From Paenibacillaceae bacterium UBA6304 (lineage in GTDB: Bacteria; Bacillota; Bacilli; Paenibacillales; Paenibacillaceae), in assembly GCA_002439285.1 (NCBI GenBank), contig DJTQ01000071.1:7189-17971 (forward strand): a stretch of 10,783 nt of DNA. Direction: 5' to 3'. A program made the translations under genes and the position numbers. Below, one piece after another: positions 1 through 7,503 of the stretch. The notes under the pieces are model-generated. The model ran no database searches and was not told the DNA's origin. It saw only the letters and a program-made list of their open reading frames with translations. Position 1 is the stretch's first letter, and each line of letters begins with the position of its first letter.

Positions 1-15
1 GTGCTCTTCCGATCT
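1..15. other. Residual Illumina adapter sequence at contig edge
   Basis: The first 15 bases, GTGCTCTTCCGATCT, are identical to the 3' end of the standard Illumina TruSeq read-2 adapter. They sit exactly at the left edge and are most simply an untrimmed library adapter, not genomic DNA. The reading frame of the following gene happens to stay open through them, so a translated protein would carry about five spurious N-terminal residues. Genomic sequence probably begins at base 16. Confidence 0.93.
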
Positions 16-3000
16 TAGCGGCGACAATGTTCTTCGCTTTGCCGTACATGGTGATCATGCCGGGGTATATGAAGGGGTTATTCGCTACCGGAACGACTCC
101 GGTGCAGAGGGACGGCTTCAACTTATCGTCAACGGCTATCCGCAGCAAGAGCTGTCTCTCCCGCAGGATGGCGGCTGGAAAACGGCCGAAGTGAAGCTGA
201 ATTTGCGCAGAGGTATGAACTCAGTTTCGCTGGAAGGTACGCAGGGGGGCCAAGACATTACGGCCATCAACTCCCTGATGGTGAAGAATAGCGTGAACAA
301 AAAATATCGCGGAGCTACTGTGTCATACACCAGTTATGAAGCGGAGGATAGCGAGAGTAACGGCACGATCATCAAGCCTTCGCGTAAATTCCGCAGCATC
401 GCTTCCGAGGCTTCCGGGCGTCAGGCGGTAAGCCTGAATGAGAGCGGCGATTTCGTCGAGTTTTCACTTGCCAAACCGGCAAATTCCTTAGTGCTCCGTT
501 ATTCGATTCCTGACAGCGCCGACGGGAAAGGCGCGGATGAAACCTTGTCCTTGTACGTGGACGGCGTATTCAAACAAACTTTGCGCCTGACTTCCAAGTA
601 TGCCTGGGAATACGGCAGCTATCCTTGGTCTAACGATCCGCGCCAAGGCAGCGGACACCGCTTCTTTGATGAAATTCATGCGCTGATCGGGGACGTCCCT
701 GCTGGGGCGGTCATCAAGCTGCAAAAAGATGCCGGTGACCGGGCGGAATCCTACGTCATTGATCTCGTGGAAATGGAACAGGTAGAGGATGCGTATGGAA
801 TGCCGGCGGAAGGATTCTTGTCCGTAACCGATTTCGGTGCGGTTCCGAATGACGGCATGGATGATACTGCGGCATTTAAAGACGCCCTGACGGCTTCGGT
901 GAATCAAGGGAAGGGCGTCTGGTTCCCGGAAGGTTCGTTTGATTTCGGCGATGAACTGCTGGATCTGGAATCAGCGGTGATCCGCGGCGCGGGAATGTGG
1001 CATACGACTTTGAACGGAGCCAAATTTTTCGGTCATGGAGGCAAAGTGGAGGTCTACGATTTGCTGATCGATGGTGGCATTAACGTCCGCGATGACGAGG
1101 CCGTCACGAATGCGTTCCATGGAGCGTTCGGTCCGGGTTCGGTTATCCAGCATGTATGGATCGAGCATACGAAGGCCGGTCTTTGGCTGACTCAAACGGC
1201 AGGAGAGACGGCCCGCACGAACGGATTGTACATGATGGGACTGCGCATCCGCAATCTGATGGCGGATGGCATCAATTTCGCGGTGGGCACCGGAAACAGC
1301 ATGATGGAGCAGAGCGATATCCGTTATCCTGGCGACGACGGCATTGCCATGTGGTCGTTCACCGATCCGAAGCTGGGCGACGTGAACGGTGCGGAGCGGA
1401 CGCCGAGCGTAAACAATACGGCGCGCTTCAATACGGTATCCTTGCCATGGCTGGCCGACAATATCGTGGTATTCGGCGGCAGGGACAACAAAATACAAGA
1501 TAACCTCGTGAAAGAAACGGTAACAAACGGTGCGGGCATCGCGGTTTCGACCCGGTTTAACGCGGAACCGTTCGAAGGAACCACGGTGGTGGAACGCAAT
1601 ACGCTGATCCGCACCGGCAGCTACGATTCCGGATATAGCGTCAGCCTGGGGGCGTTGTGGGTATTCGCCGGGGAAAGCAATATGAACGGAAAGATCGTCG
1701 TTCGCGACAATGTGGCGAAGGACAGCACCTATTCCGGTCTGATCCTGCATGGCGATTTCGCAATGAATGATGTGCTGCTGCAAAATCTGGTCATCGACGG
1801 AGCGGGCACCCATGGCGTAGACGTAACGCCGAACTTGAAAGGCTCCGCCACGGTTGACAATGTCATCGTGCGCGGCGACCGGATGAAGATGGTGTCCAAT
1901 CCGGCGGGAGGATTCTCCTTCAAGGAAATCAACCAGGGCTTCGCTTCCGCCAAGAAGCCGGTCGTTGATCCGGGCGATCCCGAGCCCGGAAATCCGGGGA
2001 ACAGCGGCGGAGGTAGTGGCAGCAGCGGAGGCGGCAGTTCCGTTACTACGCCTTCAACCACCGGGACCACTTCCTTCGACGACCAATTGAAAGCGGCTCT
2101 TACATCCGGCCAAAACCGGATCGAAATTAAAACGGACGAACAAGGAAACGCAAGCTTTAATGCAGGTGCTCTTCTTGAGGCAGCTTCTTCCCATCCGGAC
2201 GCTATACTGTCCGTGGTCGATACCGCAGCGAAGGCGGAGGTTCGCTTCCCGCTAAGTTATGTGGAAGGCTTATTGAACCAAGCCGGGGTCAGTGATGCCA
2301 GTCGGGCGGTCGTGAAGTTCAGCTTGACGAAGCTTACGGATTCAGAGCAAGCAGAGTCCGGTATTGCTCAAGCAGCGACGAAGCAAGGCGTCAAGCTGCA
2401 GGGAAATGCCGCACAATTTAAGGTGGCAGTGACTGAAGGCGGTAAAGAAACGGCGATACCTCGGTATGGTTCAGGGTATGTAGAACGTTTGCTTACGCTG
2501 GAAGGAGCCTTGAATCCGCAGACTGCGGTCGGACTTCACTACGATCCTTCCACGGGTACGCTCCGATATGTACCGGCCTTGTTCCAGGCCAACTCGGACG
2601 GATCGACGACGGTTACGTTCAAGACCGACGCGAACGGAATATTTACCGTGGCGGTGAATGAAAGAACATTCTCCGATCTATCCGGTCAATGGGCAAATAG
2701 TGACATCGGGAAGCTCGCTTCCCGGATGATCGTAAACGGCTTCCCTGACGGCCGCTTTGGACCAGGGCAATCCGTGACGCGCGCCGAGTTTGCGGCAATG
2801 CTGGTACGGGCGCTGGATTTGCGCAGCGGTCCTGACAGCGGTCGGTTCGAGGATGTGAAGGCGGGCGACTGGTTCCGGGAGGCCGCTTCCGCGGCAACCG
2901 ATGCCGGCCTGATTCAGGGATATGCCGACGGAACTTTCCGCCCGAACGCTGCAGTTAGCCGCGAAGAAATGGCTGTAATGGCGGCGCGGGCCATGAAGCT

Positions 3001-3226
3001 GCTTGATGCGGATGGCGATTTGAGATCAGCCACCACGCTTGACAGCTTCCAAGATGCGGCCCGAATTCACGATTGGGCGCGCGAAGACATGCAGACCTTG
3101 CTTAATGCAGGAATTATGCAGGGGCAATCGGATGAACGGTTTGCACCGCAAGGCATCACCAGCCGTGCGGAAGCGGCAGTGGTACTGTCGCGCCTGTTAG
3201 TGAAGGGGCAGTTTATGAATCCGTGA
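2..3226 (+). CDS. SLH-anchored GH87-type alpha-1,3-glucanase (5' truncated)
   Basis: Secreted modular polysaccharide hydrolase, truncated at its N-terminus. The frame is open to the left edge, so the GTG at 191 is not the true start; genuine codons begin at about 17. Modules seen: a beta-sandwich CBM6/35-like remnant (about 17-310); a galactose-binding-like domain (about 320-790); a right-handed beta-helix (about 815-1960) opening with an FGA.PNDG.DDT motif; a Pro then Gly/Ser linker (about 1965-2065); an unassigned accessory domain (about 2066-2660); and three SLH repeats starting at 2669, 2846 and 3047, with TRAE, SREE and SRAE motifs. Family knowledge: GH87 alpha-1,3-glucanases use three Asp residues spaced 0, +23 and +24. 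Here ADG has its Asp at 1265-1267 and GDDG has Asp-Asp at 1334-1339, exactly that spacing. Inference: an endo-acting enzyme on fungal or bacterial alpha-1,3-glucan, held on secondary cell-wall polymer by SLH domains. Signal peptide not in window. Alternative: another beta-helix (pectate-lyase-like) hydrolase. Confidence 0.85.
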   Translation, partial: CSSDLSGDNVLRFAVHGDHAGVYEGVIRYRNDSGAEGRLQLIVNGYPQQELSLPQDGGWKTAEVKLNLRRGMNSVSLEGTQGGQDITAINSLMVKNSVNKKYRGATVSYTSYEAEDSESNGTIIKPSRKFRSIASEASGRQAVSLNESGDFVEFSLAKPANSLVLRYSIPDSADGKGADETLSLYVDGVFKQTLRLTSKYAWEYGSYPWSNDPRQGSGHRFFDEIHALIGDVPAGAVIKLQKDAGDRAESYVIDLVEMEQVEDAYGMPAEGFLSVTDFGAVPNDGMDDTAAFKDALTASVNQGKGVWFPEGSFDFGDELLDLESAVIRGAGMWHTTLNGAKFFGHGGKVEVYDLLIDGGINVRDDEAVTNAFHGAFGPGSVIQHVWIEHTKAGLWLTQTAGETARTNGLYMMGLRIRNLMADGINFAVGTGNSMMEQSDIRYPGDDGIAMWSFTDPKLGDVNGAERTPSVNNTARFNTVSLPWLADNIVVFGGRDNKIQDNLVKETVTNGAGIAVSTRFNAEPFEGTTVVERNTLIRTGSYDSGYSVSLGALWVFAGESNMNGKIVVRDNVAKDSTYSGLILHGDFAMNDVLLQNLVIDGAGTHGVDVTPNLKGSATVDNVIVRGDRMKMVSNPAGGFSFKEINQGFASAKKPVVDPGDPEPGNPGNSGGGSGSSGGGSSVTTPSTTGTTSFDDQLKAALTSGQNRIEIKTDEQGNASFNAGALLEAASSHPDAILSVVDTAAKAEVRFPLSYVEGLLNQAGVSDASRAVVKFSLTKLTDSEQAESGIAQAATKQGVKLQGNAAQFKVAVTEGGKETAIPRYGSGYVERLLTLEGALNPQTAVGLHYDPSTGTLRYVPALFQANSDGSTTVTFKTDANGIFTVAVNERTFSDLSGQWANSDIGKLASRMIVNGFPDGRFGPGQSVTRAEFAAMLVRALDLRSGPDSGRFEDVKAGDWFREAASAATDAGLIQGYADGTFRPNAAVSREEMAVMAARAMKLLDADGDLRSATTLDSFQDAARIHDWAREDMQTLLNAGIMQGQSDERFAPQGITSRAEAAVVLSRLLVKGQFMNP

Positions 3227-3264
3227 CAGGACCGGAAATCCATCCGCCGTCACCCAAATTGAAG

Positions 3265-3304
3265 AAAGACCATCGGAGCAGCTAGCTCCGGTGGTCTTTT
3301 TCTT
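3265..3304 (+). terminator. Rho-independent terminator of the GH87 gene
   Basis: A 15-bp stem (3265-3279 with 3285-3299, one T.G wobble) closes a 5-nt loop and runs into a T tract, 38 nt past the stop codon of the hydrolase gene. The 5' arm begins with AAA, so weak activity on the other strand is possible, but the T-rich side favours the plus strand. Confidence 0.92.
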
Positions 3305-3350
3305 AAGCATCTGACTTTCGTATGCATTCGCCAAGTTTGTTGGCTTCGTT

Positions 3351-3373
3351 AAAAAAAGGAGCCCACTCCTATT
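3351..3373 (-). terminator. Possible minus-strand intrinsic terminator
   Basis: Read on the minus strand, AGGAG TGGG CTCCT forms a 5-bp stem with a 4-nt loop, followed directly by seven T residues (the A run at 3351-3357 on the plus strand). The stem is short, though AAA/TTT pairing beyond a mismatch can extend it. It lies about 460 nt downstream of the minus-strand lipoprotein stop codon, with no gene between. It could end a long 3' UTR of that gene or a separate transcript through the repeat array. Confidence 0.4.
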
Positions 3374-3460
3374 TAAGTCAGCCCCTCTCCTATTCCGGTA
3401 CCTTTACCTTTCCGTACTTTTATTGCCTTTCGACTGCTCCATTCCTCTCTCAGCTCCAAT

Positions 3461-3645
3461 CTAACGGACACCGGGGCCGCTATTGGATCAAAAATGACTG
3501 CTTTGCAAAACTAACGGACACACAGTCCCTTAACTCACTCCATTGACCCGAAAACAGGCGTTCAACCAGCATTTAAGGGCCGTCATGTCCGTTAGAATTT
3601 AAAATGCCGTGATTTCGGCGTTTTAAGGGCCGTGGTGTCCGTTAG
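3461..3645. repeat. Mirror-symmetric array of four 24-nt repeats
   Basis: Four related units share the core CTAACGGACA, followed by a degenerate GGCCCTTAA-like tail. Two are in plus orientation, starting at 3461 and 3511. Two are inverted (TGTCCGTTAG), ending at 3595 and 3645. Both pairs have exactly 50-nt periodicity, and the inner and outer pairs share one centre near 3553, so transcripts could fold into nested long-range stems with perfect 10-bp cores. Units 1 and 4 agree at about 18 of 24 positions. The 26-nt segments between units are not conserved. Function is unknown; it resembles dispersed intergenic repeats rather than CRISPR. Confidence 0.8.
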
Positions 3646-3833
3646 CCGAGACCAACCGCGGAAGAGTCCGGCCGCCCAGCAGAGATCAACCTCCGGACAA
3701 GATCATCTCTCTGCCGAGACCGATTAACGAACGTGACAATCAGAGAACGTGACCAACCTTCATTCCGGGTCGACCTTTACTCCCAATGCCTTCGAAGAAT
3801 CTCTCAAGCTCCTACCCGGTCAATTGGCCTGGT

Positions 3834-4838
3834 TTACTCGTAATTCAGCGGCGCCAGTTCGCCGCGCAATTGCTCCAGCGACTCCGTAAGTTTGTATTTG
3901 TCCTTTGCGGCTGCGTCCATAAATGTCTTCAGATCGCCCAGCACAGGGCTGGCTTCGGAATCAACTCCCTTAAGCGCAGATTCATAAGCTTTTTGGGCGT
4001 CCGGATCCATTTGTTTGTTGTCGTAACCGAATAACGGGGTATTGTTCACTCCGTAAAATACCGTCGTCGTGTAATTGGTAAGCATAGCCTTCATTTCTTC
4101 AATTCGCTGGGAGTCCGGATATTGCTTTGTGAAGTCTTCGGCAGCGAGTGTCCGGTTCAACAGTTCATCCCAACCGACGACAAGAGCGGCGTCACGAAGC
4201 GACCGCTCTGCGGATTCCTTCGCTTTCAACCGCATATAATCCGTTACGTCCCCGGTGGCTTTGTCGGCATACGCCGCCAGTATCCTATAGTTGGGATCCG
4301 GATTGAACATGCCTTCGGTCGGATCTAGCTGGTAGCCGCTGTCCTTGGTTTCCGTAAGCAAAGCCTTCAGTTTTTCGTCGGTCGCCTTGCCGATCACTTC
4401 ATCCAAGGAATCGCCGATTTCGTAGATCTTGGCAATCTGCTCCTGGGTATTCCCTTCGTAAAAACGGTCCGCAAGGCTTCTAAGTCTCGCAATTTGAGCA
4501 TCTTCCACCGACAAGAGCAAATGAGAAACCCGCTCAGGGGTTAAGCTATCCACATGCTTTTTAATAAAGTTGAATGCTTCCGGAAGTTTGTTGCCTTCTT
4601 GTTGAAGCAAAGCGTCAAATTCGGCGACCACCCGATCCTGCTCCGATTCCGTGACCTCACCGGCAGAACTGTTATCCGGAGCCTCACCGGAATTATCGTA
4701 TTGCGCAGGAGGGTTGTTCTCCTGAACGGCTTTAGAATTGTTGCTTGTTGTGTCCGATTTATCCCCGCACGCACTGAGGACCATCGCCGTGGAGACGATC
4801 AAAGCCGCAATTAGCTTGCTTTTTTTCATCTGGATCAT
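3834..4838 (-). CDS. Lipoprotein of unknown function
   Basis: A 334-residue protein predicted to be lipidated and tethered to the outer face of the membrane. The N-terminus has a basic n-region (MKKSK), a hydrophobic core and a lipobox LSAC with the lipidated Cys at residue 24. An Asn/Ser/Glu/Pro-rich spacer (about residues 27-65) then leads into a mostly helical, charged domain with no family I recognise and no cysteine after the lipobox. The start at 4838 is chosen because AGAGGAG (4848-4854) lies 9 nt upstream; the Met three codons later would be too far away. It is transcribed divergently from the ABC importer operon, with 217 nt between start codons. No partner or substrate can be assigned. 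It is distinct from the importer's own binding protein and shows no solute-binding fold signature. Confidence 0.85.
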   Translation of the reverse strand: MIQMKKSKLIAALIVSTAMVLSACGDKSDTTSNNSKAVQENNPPAQYDNSGEAPDNSSAGEVTESEQDRVVAEFDALLQQEGNKLPEAFNFIKKHVDSLTPERVSHLLLSVEDAQIARLRSLADRFYEGNTQEQIAKIYEIGDSLDEVIGKATDEKLKALLTETKDSGYQLDPTEGMFNPDPNYRILAAYADKATGDVTDYMRLKAKESAERSLRDAALVVGWDELLNRTLAAEDFTKQYPDSQRIEEMKAMLTNYTTTVFYGVNNTPLFGYDNKQMDPDAQKAYESALKGVDSEASPVLGDLKTFMDAAAKDKYKLTESLEQLRGELAPLNYE

Positions 4839-4947
4839 GTTGTGATTCTCCTCTCGGGATGTTGATATCTTTAGTATTCTTTAAACGCATTCCGGATAAT
4901 AAATGTTTCGGGATATATTTTATACATGAAAATATAGATCATTAATA

Positions 4948-4976
4948 GTGACACAGAAATTGTAATATACTATAAT
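4948..4976 (+). promoter_or_regulatory. Sigma-A promoter of the ABC importer operon
   Basis: GTGACA (4948-4953, 5 of 6 matches to TTGACA) is followed by a 17-nt spacer and a perfect TATAAT (4971-4976). Transcription would start near 4983, giving a leader of about 70 nt before the ATPase start. That leader and the upstream DNA show no SAM (S-box) or T-box signature. Confidence 0.75.
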
Positions 4977-5055
4977 CAAAAGAAATTACGCGTTATAACA
5001 GTTTTAGAAAATAATAATACAATGATTTCGGGCAAAAAGTGATGGGGTGGGTTGC

Positions 5056-5817
5056 ATGATTTCGCTTCATGAAGTCAGTAAGAGCTATAGTTCCAACGAT
5101 GGGATCTTTCAAGCTATTGATTCGGTTTCTCTCACAGTTCGTGAAGGAAGCATTCACGGGATTATCGGCCCCAGCGGAGCCGGAAAATCGACGCTGTTGC
5201 GCATGATGAATGTGCTCGAGCTTCCCGATCAGGGAAGTGTAATCGTCGGCGGGCAGGACTTGACCCGGCTTCCGGAACACCGGTTGCGGGAGGCTAGGCG
5301 CTCCATCGGCATGGTCTTTCAGCAGTTTCATTTGCTGCATAACCGGACCGTAAGCGGAAATGTCTCCGTACCGCTGGAGCTTGCCGGAATGAACAAGGAA
5401 CAGCGGGAAGAGCGGGTAAAAGAATGCCTGCAATTTGTTGGTTTGCTGGACAAGGCAAGGCAGTATCCGGCCCGGCTCAGCGGAGGACAAAAACAGCGGG
5501 TTGCCATAGCCAGGGCACTCGCCCATCGTCCCGCGGTAATTCTTTGCGACGAACCTACCTCATCCCTCGATTCCGTTACAACGGCGGAGATTTTGGATGT
5601 GCTAAGACACATCAATGAAACGCTGGGGGTTACCATCGTGATCGTCACTCATGAGATGGAGGTCGTGAAAGAGATCTGCCACGAGGTGTCGGTAGTGGAA
5701 CAAGGGCGGCTGACGGACGGTTTTGCGTTGGAAGTACGGGCCCAAAGGGAGGGTTCTCGCGCAAAGCCATCCTACCGGGAGCAATTGCTAGGGGGAGTAG
5801 GGATGCCCGATGTTTGA
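5056..5817 (+). CDS. metN: ABC importer ATPase, MetN type, lacking the C-terminal NIL domain
   Basis: Cytoplasmic ATPase that powers a methionine-type importer. From the ATG at 5056 the protein has 253 residues. Motifs: Walker A GPSGAGKST (38-46), Q-loop FQQF, signature LSGGQ (141-145), Walker B ending in D165-E166, and switch His199. The start 5056 is preferred over the GTG at 5047 because it gives the usual MI-L--VSK opening and GGGGTGG just upstream can serve as ribosome binding site. Family knowledge: typical MetN proteins have about 340 residues and end in an ACT-like NIL domain that binds methionine and inhibits transport. Here the protein stops about 55 residues after the switch His, so that domain is absent. 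The stop codon overlaps the permease start by 8 nt, so no sequence is left for the domain and no remnant is visible. Substrate is inferred from family; another amino acid is possible. Confidence 0.88.
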   Translation: MISLHEVSKSYSSNDGIFQAIDSVSLTVREGSIHGIIGPSGAGKSTLLRMMNVLELPDQGSVIVGGQDLTRLPEHRLREARRSIGMVFQQFHLLHNRTVSGNVSVPLELAGMNKEQREERVKECLQFVGLLDKARQYPARLSGGQKQRVAIARALAHRPAVILCDEPTSSLDSVTTAEILDVLRHINETLGVTIVIVTHEMEVVKEICHEVSVVEQGRLTDGFALEVRAQREGSRAKPSYREQLLGGVGMPDV

Positions 5818-6490
5818 TTTTTCATTGATGCTGGAGAAGTTTATGGAATTCCGTCTCCAGATCGCCGAGGCGGTCGGAGAGACCTTCCTCATGGTCGGAA
5901 TCTCGGTCTTGGCGGCGGTATTGGTTGGACTTCCGCTGGGGACCCTGCTGTATCTTACGGCTAAAGGCCAGCTTCGTGAAAATGCGACCTGGTCCCTGAT
6001 TCTCAATGGGTTTGTAAACATCGTCCGGTCGTTTCCTTTCCTGCTGCTGGTCGTATTCATGATTCCCCTCACCCGGCTCCTGGTGGGAACAGCGATCGGA
6101 ACAGTTGCGGCCTCCGTGCCCCTAGGAGTCGTATCGATCGCCATTTATGCGAGGCAGGTGGAACAGTCGCTCCTTGAGGTGCCTCGCGGGGTGGTGGAAG
6201 CCGCACAGTCGATGGGGGCCTCGAGGCTGGAAATCGTTTATAAATTCCTCTTTGTCGAAGCCCGCTCCGGCTTGGTGCTTGGATTGACGACATCGACCAT
6301 CAGCTTTATTTCCTACTCTACGGTTATGGGTGTCGTCGGGGGCGGAGGGGTTGGCGATTTTGCCATCCGATACGGTTATCAGCGATTTGAGACGGAGTTG
6401 ATGGCGGCGGTCATCGTATTGATGATCGTCCTGGTACAATTGATCCAGTTTGCCGGCAGCATGATTTCGAGATGGCTAGATAAAAGATAA
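5810..6490 (+). CDS. metI: ABC importer permease, MetI type
   Basis: A 226-residue integral membrane protein forming the channel of the importer; family members have about 220 residues and five membrane spans. Hydrophobic segments lie at about residues 20-48, 60-90, 93-115, 150-180 and 195-220. The ATPase-docking EAA motif is visible as VEAAQSMGAS, followed by a glycine-rich VGGGGVGDFAI stretch conserved in the family. The start ATG overlaps the end of the ATPase gene by 8 nt, which implies translational coupling; a GGGGGAG sequence (5791-5797) lies inside the upstream gene. The binding-protein gene follows 30 nt after the stop. Confidence 0.9.
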   Translation: MFDFSLMLEKFMEFRLQIAEAVGETFLMVGISVLAAVLVGLPLGTLLYLTAKGQLRENATWSLILNGFVNIVRSFPFLLLVVFMIPLTRLLVGTAIGTVAASVPLGVVSIAIYARQVEQSLLEVPRGVVEAAQSMGASRLEIVYKFLFVEARSGLVLGLTTSTISFISYSTVMGVVGGGGVGDFAIRYGYQRFETELMAAVIVLMIVLVQLIQFAGSMISRWLDKR

Positions 6491-6520
6491 AAGATAAAAA
6501 ACATTGGAAGGATGTTGGAG

Positions 6521-7381
6521 ATGAACAAAAAATGGATGTTGGGACTGTTGGTTTTGATTATGGTGGCCGTAACCGGTTGCGGTAACGGAAATACCAAGAA
6601 TGCTGGTAACGGGGAACAAAATGGCGACGCCCCTGCGGTTCAAGGGTCGGACGACAAGGAAGTTACATTAAAAGTAGCTACATTGATTCCGCCGATGACG
6701 GAGATTCTGGAATTGGTGAAACCGCTCCTGAAGGAAGACGGCATTAATCTGGAAATGGTGGTGCTCTCGGACAATATTCAGCCGAACGACGCACTTGCAA
6801 ACAAGGAAGTGGACGCGAACTTTTTTCAGCATGTTCCTTATATGAACCAATACAATGAAAGCACGAACAGCGAGCTTGTGGCGGTTCAGCCTGTCTATCA
6901 TGCGGTGTATGGAGCTTACTCGAAGCGCTATAAGAAGATGGAGGATTTGCCTGAAGGAGCTACGATCGTCATAGCGAACGATACGACCAATGCCGGGCGC
7001 TCGCTCGTAATGCTGGAGAAGGCCGGGATCATCAAGTTGAAGGAAGGGGTAGGTATCAACGCTACCATTGCCGATATCACAGAAAACCCTCGGAAGTATA
7101 AATTCGAGGAAGTGGATCTCCTGATGCTGGCCCGCATGCTTGATGATGCCGATCTGGTGTTGATGACGCCGGCTTATGCGAGTCCGATCGGCTTGACGCC
7201 GAAGAAGGATGCGTTGTTAGTCGAAACGACGGATTCCGCTTTTGCGATTACGATGGTGGCCCGTGCGGATAACAAAGATTCGGAACCGATCAAAAAGTTG
7301 GCGGAGCACTTGTCCAGCCCTGAGGTGAAACAATTCTTGGAATCCAAGTACAGCGAAATCGCTATTCCGGCGTTTGAATAA
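6521..7381 (+). CDS. metQ: Substrate-binding lipoprotein, MetQ/NlpA family
   Basis: A 286-residue solute-binding lipoprotein that delivers substrate to the preceding ATPase/permease pair. The N-terminus MNKKW, a hydrophobic core and lipobox VTGC place the lipidated Cys at residue 20, followed by an Asn/Gly-rich linker. Family signatures are LKVAT at the start of the mature fold, DNIQPNDAL, the VDANFFQHVPYM block, and a ligand-cleft segment ANDTTNAGRSL (commonly PND.TN.GRAL in MetQ proteins). The start at 6521 is chosen because GGAAGGA (6506-6512) lies 8 nt upstream; an in-frame ATG at 6512 falls inside that ribosome binding site. The family binds methionine, sometimes other hydrophobic amino acids or dipeptides, so the exact ligand is uncertain. 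No clear terminator follows, so readthrough into the downstream riboswitch region is possible. Confidence 0.9.
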   Translation: MNKKWMLGLLVLIMVAVTGCGNGNTKNAGNGEQNGDAPAVQGSDDKEVTLKVATLIPPMTEILELVKPLLKEDGINLEMVVLSDNIQPNDALANKEVDANFFQHVPYMNQYNESTNSELVAVQPVYHAVYGAYSKRYKKMEDLPEGATIVIANDTTNAGRSLVMLEKAGIIKLKEGVGINATIADITENPRKYKFEEVDLLMLARMLDDADLVLMTPAYASPIGLTPKKDALLVETTDSAFAITMVARADNKDSEPIKKLAEHLSSPEVKQFLESKYSEIAIPAFE

Positions 7382-7425
7382 AGGTCGGTAGTGACACGCC
7401 AATCTTACTATCAAAAAATTAGCAG

Positions 7426-7454
7426 GTTACAAAAATAATATTATGATGTATAAT
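7426..7454 (+). promoter_or_regulatory. Possible sigma-A promoter upstream of FMN riboswitch
   Basis: GTTACA (7426-7431, 4 of 6) with a 17-nt spacer and perfect TATAAT (7449-7454). If used, transcription starts near 7461, giving a leader of about 130 nt before the riboswitch and placing the FNR-type palindrome downstream of the start, where it would repress. Confidence 0.45.
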
Positions 7455-7503
7455 GGTTGCAAATGAAGTTGATTTTCATAAAATAAGTCAGGTGTTGTTT
7501 TCA

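Larger units (their letters stand above)
3304..3833. other. Non-coding intergenic stretch between GH87 and lipoprotein genes
   Basis: No convincing gene was found here. A 74-codon frame at 3322-3546 has no ribosome binding site, no recognisable domain, and overlaps two repeat units. The stretch holds the minus-strand terminator candidate, the four-copy repeat array at 3461-3645, and a 9-nt direct repeat GAACGTGAC at 3729-3737 and 3745-3753. No terminator was found immediately behind the lipoprotein stop codon. Confidence 0.7.

Noticed and set aside
971..1813. 280-codon minus-strand open frame inside the GH87 gene
   Set aside because: Antisense shadow of a well-supported gene; its translation has no recognisable domain and no upstream ribosome binding site was identified.
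3322..3546. 74-codon plus-strand open frame starting MHSPSLLASL
   Set aside because: No ribosome binding site, low-complexity composition without a domain, and it overlaps two units of the repeat array and the minus-strand terminator candidate.
3461..3645. CRISPR array
   Set aside because: Only two copies per orientation, repeats diverge outside a 10-nt core, orientation flips in the middle, and no cas gene is nearby.
4839..5055. S-box or T-box leader for the MetNIQ-type operon
   Set aside because: The conserved aptamer blocks are absent and the promoter at 4948-4976 leaves only about 70 nt of leader, too short for either element.
7467..7483. Fur-box-like sequence (TGAAGTTGATTTTCA) upstream of the riboswitch
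   Set aside because: Only the outer four bases of each half are symmetric; the match to the 7-1-7 Fur consensus is poor.
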